Assembly (NCBI GenBank): GCA_033032865.1
Contig: JAWHQI010000040.1
Span: 10,399,001 to 10,463,000 of the forward strand
Direction: 5' to 3'
Source of the DNA: Dactylorhiza incarnata
Taxonomy: Eukaryota > Streptophyta > Magnoliopsida > Asparagales > Orchidaceae
Length of the DNA: 64,000 nt
A program made the translations under genes and the position numbers. This document shows, one piece after another, positions 58,106-64,000 of the stretch (its first letter is position 1; each line of letters starts with the position of its first letter). The notes beneath the pieces are model-generated. The model saw nothing but the letters and a program-made list of their open reading frames with translations, had not been told where the DNA came from and searched no databases.

Positions 58106-58116
58106 CCTATATAGAG
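58106..58116 (-). promoter_or_regulatory. TATA candidate of the SIRE-2 LTR
   Basis: The minus strand reads CTCTATATAGGTATAC. It is some 360 bp from the motif array. A nearer alternative is GTTATAAATGG at about 58426-58436. The first is not conserved in the right LTR (TGTACAGAG). Confidence 0.4.
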
Positions 58117-58469
58117 ATTTGTTCAATGTTTTTCTGTCTCAGAGTGAGATGGAGAAGAAGAAGACTAAATTGTTGTGTGTGATTATTGTTGTCTATATTT
58201 TTCTGTATACTTATTCTTCTTTGAATAATGATGAATTACTTTCCTCGTCTATTATTTCCCTATTAGAAATGTCCAATGGGTTGTATTGTTCTCTTTCCAT
58301 TTCTATTGACAGCCCGTCCAAATCTTTTTGAAAACTTCCAAATATATCTTTATTGTGTCTCTAGAATTCTTCTTTTCCTTCTTGATTATGAACGACCCAT
58401 TAGAATTCAAATAACTTCCATTTATAACTTTTGAATAAGCCTCAAAATAGAATCCAGGAAGTATTCTAA

Positions 58470-58930
58470 TTCTGTGTCTGTATTCGACATTGCGTCGAAT
58501 ACATTTACCTTCTTATTGACGCAACTTTGAGTTATAATAGAAGTTGCTTTGACATCTTCCTCGGCTTTGAAATGAACTCGGATATCGACATTGTGTCGAG
58601 TCCTTATCAATGTATTCGTCGAGATGAAGACCTAGACTTTGAGCTCTTCCTTCTGCGCCGAATATAATTCTATGTTGCATCGACTTCAAATGTTGCTTTG
58701 ACTGACTCTGCCTTCTGCGTCGAATATATTTCGACGTTGCATCGACTTCAACTGATACATCGACTACAAGTCTGGGTTATGATTACTTCTATTCTAAATT
58801 ACTTTGACTTGAAGTCATAGCTGCGTAGACTTATAGTAGACACAGAATTAACTCAAAAGTCAAAGTTACGTCAACTTCTAGTCGAAGCTGCGTCGACTTC
58901 TAGTCGAAGCTGCGTTGACTTCTAGTCACT
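58470..58930. repeat. GTCGAAGC/GCGTCGAC motif array in the SIRE-2 LTR
   Basis: About 15 words such as TGCGTCGAC, GTCGAAGCTGCGTCGAC, TTCGACGTTGCATCGAC and TGCGTCGAATA. A second copy begins at about 63965 and runs off the window. Confidence 0.85.
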
Positions 58931-58972
58931 ATTATATAATTTGTAAGATAAATCCAGAGGTTTTTCCCAACA

Positions 58973-59299
58973 ATCTCCTCATATTTATCTTAATAAAATT
59001 TTCAAATATTTCAAGTGATTTCAATCATATTGAAAAATAAAGCAGAGTACATACATGTATACTATACCAGAATGACATCGTTTCATAAAGACATAGACTA
59101 GAATGATATGAGAAACTTCCAATTGTAATTGATCAGATTGTCTACCATAGATGTATCTCAAATATGTGCAATGAGAAATTATGAGAGTAATTGTTCAATT
59201 TTTGATTACCTAATTTCACTAATCTTTTGGAGAGGTTTTTCTTTTTCTGGAGAAGACCTGTGGTGTCAGTTTATTTGGTGGAAATATAAGAGGCTCCTC
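58973..59299. other. SIRE-2 polypurine tract and 3' noncoding
   Basis: The minus strand has AAATATGAGGAGAT immediately before the LTR start (polypurine tract, 58973-58986). No gene seen in the rest. Confidence 0.5.
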
Positions 59300-60824
59300 C
59301 TCAGCAATTTTGTCATTCTCTTTATGAAGCCCCCCCTAAAGTAATGCAACATCTTCAGCTATATGAGCAGCTTCTTGAGCAATTTTGGTGACATCTTTTA
59401 TGATCTGTTCATTAGTTGTGAGGAGCTCCCCCTAGATTGATGCAGGCATTTCCCACTGAGTTAGTACTGGCCCCTTTTGATCGGTAGCAATTTCATCCTC
59501 TTGAGCAATCAAAAGTTTGTCTTGAGCAATCTCCCTTTCTTATACAAGCTTTTCCTTCTCCTGGTCAATCTCCTCTTCTTTGGCAGGCATTTCCTCATCT
59601 TGAACATTCTCGCCCTCCTGAACCTTGCTGACAAGGAATGTTAAGAATGATTTTGTAATCTGTGAGGAGGAAATCAATTGATTGATTGCCTGAATTGATT
59701 CCCTTGAATCTTTCAGTTTTGTCTCCATCTGAGAGTATTTTCTTTGAAATTTCCTTGATTGACTTTGTAATAGGACAACAAAAGTTCCAGTGGCTAGACC
59801 CACTACTTTAGAAATTACTTGATCAATGTCAAAGGAATGTGTAGAAGGGGAGGTAGAAACATGGGGTGTATCAATAAGAGGTGTTGATATGTCAACTTGA
59901 TGGGGGTGATTGGGGATGATTTGAGGGAGTATAAAGGAGGACTGTGAGGTTATCTTCTAGAGGAGTGGAAAATGGTGGTTGTTGTAGGTAGGAAATCTAC
60001 GCTACAGGTTCTGCTATTGTATCTGGTAGGGTTGTCTCAAGGTCTTGAGCTAGGTGTCACATGTCATATCTATTATGATTATTTCATGGTCTTGAGGTGC
60101 TGGAGATGGAGGGGATGGGGCAGAGCTTGACCAGGCTTCAGAATTTGCCTAGTCCATTTTGAGAAGATCCCAATGTTTATTCTTTTTCTAGGAGGGATGG
60201 GCACTCCTTTTGATCTGCACACCACTGGATAATGGTGGCAAAAGACTTGACTCATTATCCTCATGTATGCATTCTCCTTGTGGGCATACTTATGTCCAAT
60301 CAATTTCAGGAGGCACCTCCTCCAGTGGAATCTCTTGTTGATGACCAATATTCCCATTATCTGCAATTGTTGTTTAGGAATTGTATCATGAGCAGAAATC
60401 TTACATAGGAGGAATTTGTCTACTATGTCTGCCAAAAATTTGTACTCTTTTGAGAAGTCATTCTTCTTTAGGTTGATTGATTTTTCATTGTTGAAATTCA
60501 TAATCTACAGTGCTTGTTGAGTTTCTGTCACTATCAGTTCAGATGAGACATCGCCGACTGGTAGATCGAAGGTGAGACTCAACATTTCCTCAGTGTGTCA
60601 ATGTCATTTTGAGAAATTCATCCATGAAGAGACCCATCCTCCCCAATATGAATGTTATCCTTCAGTTTGGCCAATTCAACATCATATAGTTTTCCTCTTA
60701 TCGAAATCAACTTGGTGAGTCCTGCAGTTTAAAATTAGTTCAGTATTCCTTTGAAATTTTCCGATGCTGCATTGAATGAGTCAATGTCGACATTAAATCC
60801 TAAATTTACTTTTGCAGGAGCCAT
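59300..60824 (-). pseudogene. Extra 3' ORF of SIRE-2
   Basis: Starts MAPAKVNLGFNVDIDSFN at 60824, soon broken. 60501-60079 contains NDFSKEYKFLADIVDKFLLC and MGILVINKRFHWRRCLLKLI, which parallels GKRFSWADFLFNKI of the first SIRE element. 59803-59540 gives a charged, coiled-coil-like stretch (RKFQRKYSQMETKLKDSRES, MPAKEEEIDQEKEKL). No membrane segment seen. Together with the first element's ORF this defines a family-wide, env-position protein of unknown role. Confidence 0.65.
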
Positions 60825-61010
60825 TAATTCTTACAGCAGTACCAGCAAAAAGAAAACTAGAAAGAGAGCGGGAGCAAGAATGCAAGAAAGCAGGAGAACA
60901 CGAGAGAAAGAGAGAGAAAATTTGAATGCCTAAGATGATCTAATGTCTGAGTTGCTTAAGATGATTCGTCGTAGCTTTGGGTTTTAATCGAAGTAACGTC
61001 AAATGGATAC

Positions 61011-62734
61011 TGGAAATTTGCATAAAATGTATCTAAATATAATAAAATTCTAGAATGCCTAATAATTTTCCTTTTGATTGTTGTTTGCTAGTTTCTCTAA
61101 ACTGTTCTTGCCTAGAGTTCTCTTCTCATTATTAGGATTCACTTTATTAAATATAGTGAGTTTATCAGGGTAGTTTTATTCTTTCCACACTGAACTATTT
61201 TCATTTAATTTATAATCACTAGGTCTAACAAATGTTACTAGATTTTTCCTTGCTGGTTTGCTGGATATTGTTGGGCTAGTTAATGAATCTGCTCTTAGGT
61301 CAAGATATCTAGATCTCAAAGAGAGATTCTTGTGATGTCCTTTAGTTTTTGACTCCTCCCATTAAGTGAGTATTCAAAGGCTTTTGCCTTTGTGAGCTCC
61401 TCTTTTCGATATGATTTTTCATTAGTAAGATGTATATTTATGTTTCTTTTATATATTTTTGATTCCTTGGCACATAGTTAACAGAGTATAGATTATCTTT
61501 CTTAATATCCTCTAGTTCTTCCCTAACTATTTATATTTTCTTTTGAAATTTAAGATAGTCTTGGCAAAAATCTTGAAAACAATTTTTAAAGACTTCTGAA
61601 GAAAAATCAAATTCATCAAATAAAGATACCTGATCTTCTTCAGTTGAAACTTCTAAAGCCATTAGAGAGTCTTCTTCAACAACACATTCTTCATCACTGT
61701 CAGATGAAGAAGAGTTTGACTCGGATTCTGAGTCACTCTAGGTTTCATCTGTGAAACCTTTTCCGTTCTTCTTTTCCTTCTTTCTAAAGGACATCTTCTT
61801 ACACTCGTTCTTGCTGCTGCTTTAGTCCTTTTGCTCTTCAGGACATTCAGGGGCAATGTGCCTTGGTTTTCTGCACGCAAAGCAGATTTTCTCCTGCTTT
61901 TGGGTATTATCAAACTTAGGTTTGTTTGAGCTCCTTTCCTTTCTTCTGGAGTCTTCAGACTTGACCCATCTTCTAAATCTTCTGGCCAAAAGATTGAACA
62001 TCTCTTCTTCAGAAGTAGAAGGCTCTCCTTCAGCTGCCTTCAATGCTATAGTCCTTTCCTTTAGGGTTGAGGCTTTCTCCTTTTCCTCAGTCTCAACTCT
62101 ATTTTCAGCAGTAGCTCATAATATTTGAGCTTGCCAAGTAAGACATCAGTGGAGATTTCTCTGTGGCATCTAGACTTTCTATTGGCTCAGATTTCAAGTG
62201 CTTGGGAAGCACATGAGAAGCTTGTCATTGATCTCAGTTAGTGAGATCTCCTTATCTAGTCCCCTAAGCTCATTAATAATGATGTTGAATCTCTCATAAG
62301 TATCAGCAAGATTTTCTCCAGATTTCTTTTAAAAGTTCTCATATTGGGATATGAGAAGGGACTTTCATCCTTTTGTTCATCTGAGCTACCTATAACTAGT
62401 CTAGACAATGATTCTCAAATTTCCTTTGCTGAGTTACAATCAGCCACCTTTTGGAATATGTCATCTGACAAAGTTGATACGAGGATGTTCATAGCCTTTG
62501 CATCATAGGCTTTCATCTTCTTTTCAGCATCTATCCATTCAGCTCTAGAGACAAGTTCTTGTTTCACAGTCCCACTTGCATCTTTACTGAATGGTACTAG
62601 AGGACGTGATACATTGACATCAAAAATTTCTTCATCAATAGAATTGATATAAAGTTTTATTCTGGCCTTCTAGATTTTAAACTTATTCAGATTACACATT
62701 GGTGGTCTTGTGGATGCATAGTCTTTAGAACTCA
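61011..62734 (-). pseudogene. SIRE-2 gag (right unit), pol deleted
   Basis: From ATG at 62734: MSSKDYASTRPPMCNLNKFK, with decayed gag continuing to a knuckle CFACRKPRHIAPEC (about 61870) preceded by LLARRFRRWVKSEDSRR. It ends in the same protease-start sequence as the left unit (near 61030) and then, at about 61010, joins directly to the upstream region of the extra ORF. Integrase, RT and RNase H are absent. Confidence 0.75.
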
Positions 62735-62834
62735 TTTTTTGAAAATAGTTTTTTTAAAATATAAGAGTTTGTATTAGGGGATCTTTTGATAAAGGTGTTA
62801 ACCTTTTTATGATCAACCTCCCTATGATACCAAT

Positions 62835-63596
62835 TAAAAGTGCACAGTGAGTCCTATGAGTATTCTCTCTAGGGGGGTGAATAGAATTTTAAAACTTAAC
62901 TAAAAAATGTGCACAAAATAATAAATTATCTCTAATAGCTATGCATTCAGAATTCCAATCCAGAATAAAATGAACACAGAATTGCAGAAATAATGAATGG
63001 ACATCACAGAAAATTCATAGCATAGATTGAGACAAGATTTATAGTGGTTCCCCAAAATATGGGTACACCACTCTTCTACCACCTTGGTAGGAATACACTA
63101 TCCATTTCCTGAGTCTTTTGATAAGGAGACTCTTAGAACCAGTGTCTGAGTCTTTTGTTAAGGAGACTCTTAGAACCAAGCTAGAACATTTGATAAGGAG
63201 ATCTTGAACCAAGGTCGGAGTCTTTTGTTAAGGAGACTCTTAGAACCAGGCTAGATCTTTGGATATGGAGATCTTGAACCACTGAATAATTTGAAAGGGA
63301 TTCCAAGGACCCTTTACTCAGTTTACAAAAATTGAAAGGAGTAAAGAAGAAGAAGAAGAGAAGATGATTCTTCTGATTGAATCCTCCTGCAGCAATCATT
63401 AAGGATTTAGGCACTTTGTGTTTGTATGGATCTCTATTCAGTAGATGGATCCTTGCTTGAGAGAGAGTGATGCAAGGATTGTAGAAGATTTGATCCTGAT
63501 GATGATCTCTATATTTCAATTTGCTTCTTGCAGTAAATTAAGGAAGAAAATGAAGCCTTGTATTCCTGTACAGAGATCTGTTCAATGTTTTTCTAT

Positions 63597-63634
<38 letters not shown>

Positions 63635-64000
63635 AGAAGAAGACTAAATTGTTGTGTGTGATTATTGTTGTCTATATTTTTAGTATACTTATTCTTCTGT
63701 CGAATAATGATGAATTGCTTTCCACTTCTGTTATTTCCCTAATAGGAATGTCCAAGAGGTAGTATTGCTCTCTATCCATTTCTGTAGACAGCGGCTGTCC
63801 AAATATTTTTAAATAACTTCCACATATATCTTTATTGTGTCTCTGGAATTCTTCTTTCCCTTCTTGATTATGGATAACTGGTTAGAATTCAAATAACATC
63901 CATTTATAACTTTTGAATAAGAATCAGAATAAAATCTAGGAAGTACTCTAATTTTGGGTCTATATTCATTGTTGCGTCGAATACATTTGCCTTCTTATCG
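62835..64000 (-). repeat. Right LTR of SIRE-2 (partial)
   Basis: Pairs with 57374 onward; starts TAAAAGTGCAC and is cut by the window end. It contains the hairpin series (63111-63304), a (GA)n run absent from the other LTR, and the first word of the motif array (TTGCGTCGAAT, about 63972). Confidence 0.82.
63601..63630 (+). repeat. (GA)n microsatellite in the right SIRE-2 LTR
   Basis: About 14 GA units where the left LTR has only CAGAGTGAGATGGAG (58139-58153). A post-insertion expansion. Confidence 0.9.

Larger units (their letters stand above)
57374..58972 (-). repeat. LTR of SIRE-2, shared by two units
   Basis: The minus strand starts TGTTGGGAAAAACC (58972) and ends GTGCACTTTCA (57374); 1599 bp. 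It pairs with 62835-64000 and beyond. It contains the motif array (58470-58930), a TATA candidate (58106-58116) and a hairpin series (57649-57844). The primer-site side reads TTAGTATTTGAGGG, decayed from TTGGTATCA, which is preserved at the right LTR (62826-62836). Confidence 0.82.
55474..64000 (-). mobile_element. Second SIRE-like copia family, tandem units sharing an LTR
   Basis: Minus-strand order: LTR (beyond 64000 to 62835), gag, extra ORF, LTR (58972-57374), gag, start of protease, then cut by the gypsy LTR at 55473. The central LTR is shared by two units, as produced by unequal LTR recombination. The right unit lacks everything from mid-protease through RNase H. The right unit continues beyond the window. 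Confidence 0.8.

Noticed and set aside
1..64000. tRNA or rRNA genes
   Set aside because: No cloverleaf or rRNA-like segment noticed; the only tRNA-related sequences are primer-binding sites.

Overview
This window looks like a plant (angiosperm) nuclear, heterochromatic region built almost entirely of nested LTR retrotransposons. The evidence is plant-type Ty3/gypsy (Athila, Tat/Retand, chromovirus) and Ty1/copia (SIRE/Maximus, Tork) proteins, LTRs of 0.8-4 kb, tRNA primer sites, polypurine tracts, 5-bp target-site duplications (TSDs), and GT-AG introns with TATAAATA boxes. No intact host gene is visible. The only host-gene candidate is an exon of a TruA-type tRNA pseudouridine synthase (5248-5466, minus) that ends abruptly at an Athila-like LTR. 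The species cannot be named from the sequence.

Layout. (1) 1-5247, minus: an Athila-like element with gag-protease but no reverse transcriptase, running off the left edge. (2) 5248-6030: the TruA fragment and its GC-rich upstream side. (3) About 6031-55473, minus: an old chromovirus-like gypsy element with very long LTRs that has been split repeatedly. Its left LTR holds a 14.6-kb Tat/Retand element (6737-21348, plus), which itself holds a solo LTR (17389-19015, TSD GACAG). The same LTR also holds a 12.1-kb SIRE-like copia element (21668-33779, minus, TSD TCTAG). Its coding part (35281-41699) contains a duplicated RT block flanking a 2.2-kb LTR-like segment. Its right LTR (41700-55473) holds an 8.3-kb Tork copia element (43006-51348, plus, TSD CATTA). 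(4) 55474-64000, minus: a second SIRE-like family in a tandem LTR-internal-LTR-internal arrangement, with pol deleted from one unit.

Three patterns stand out. First, six unrelated LTR families here each carry a private array of short, CG-containing, self-complementary motifs upstream of a TATA-like box. In the SIRE element the same motif array also occurs upstream of a second, internal TATA box that precedes its extra 3' ORF. Second, both SIRE families have serial short hairpins in the R/U5 region; in one family the stem sequences change in a compensating way while the loop stays constant. Third, the Retand element carries two antisense, intron-containing genes, each with its own TATA box, plus a 13-copy 95-bp tandem array.

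All pol genes are broken by stops or frameshifts, so every element here is defective. LTR comparison by eye gives approximate relative ages: SIRE youngest (about 1.5% divergence), then Tork (about 3.5%), then Retand (higher), with the chromovirus host element oldest. These percentages are visual estimates, not computed alignments.
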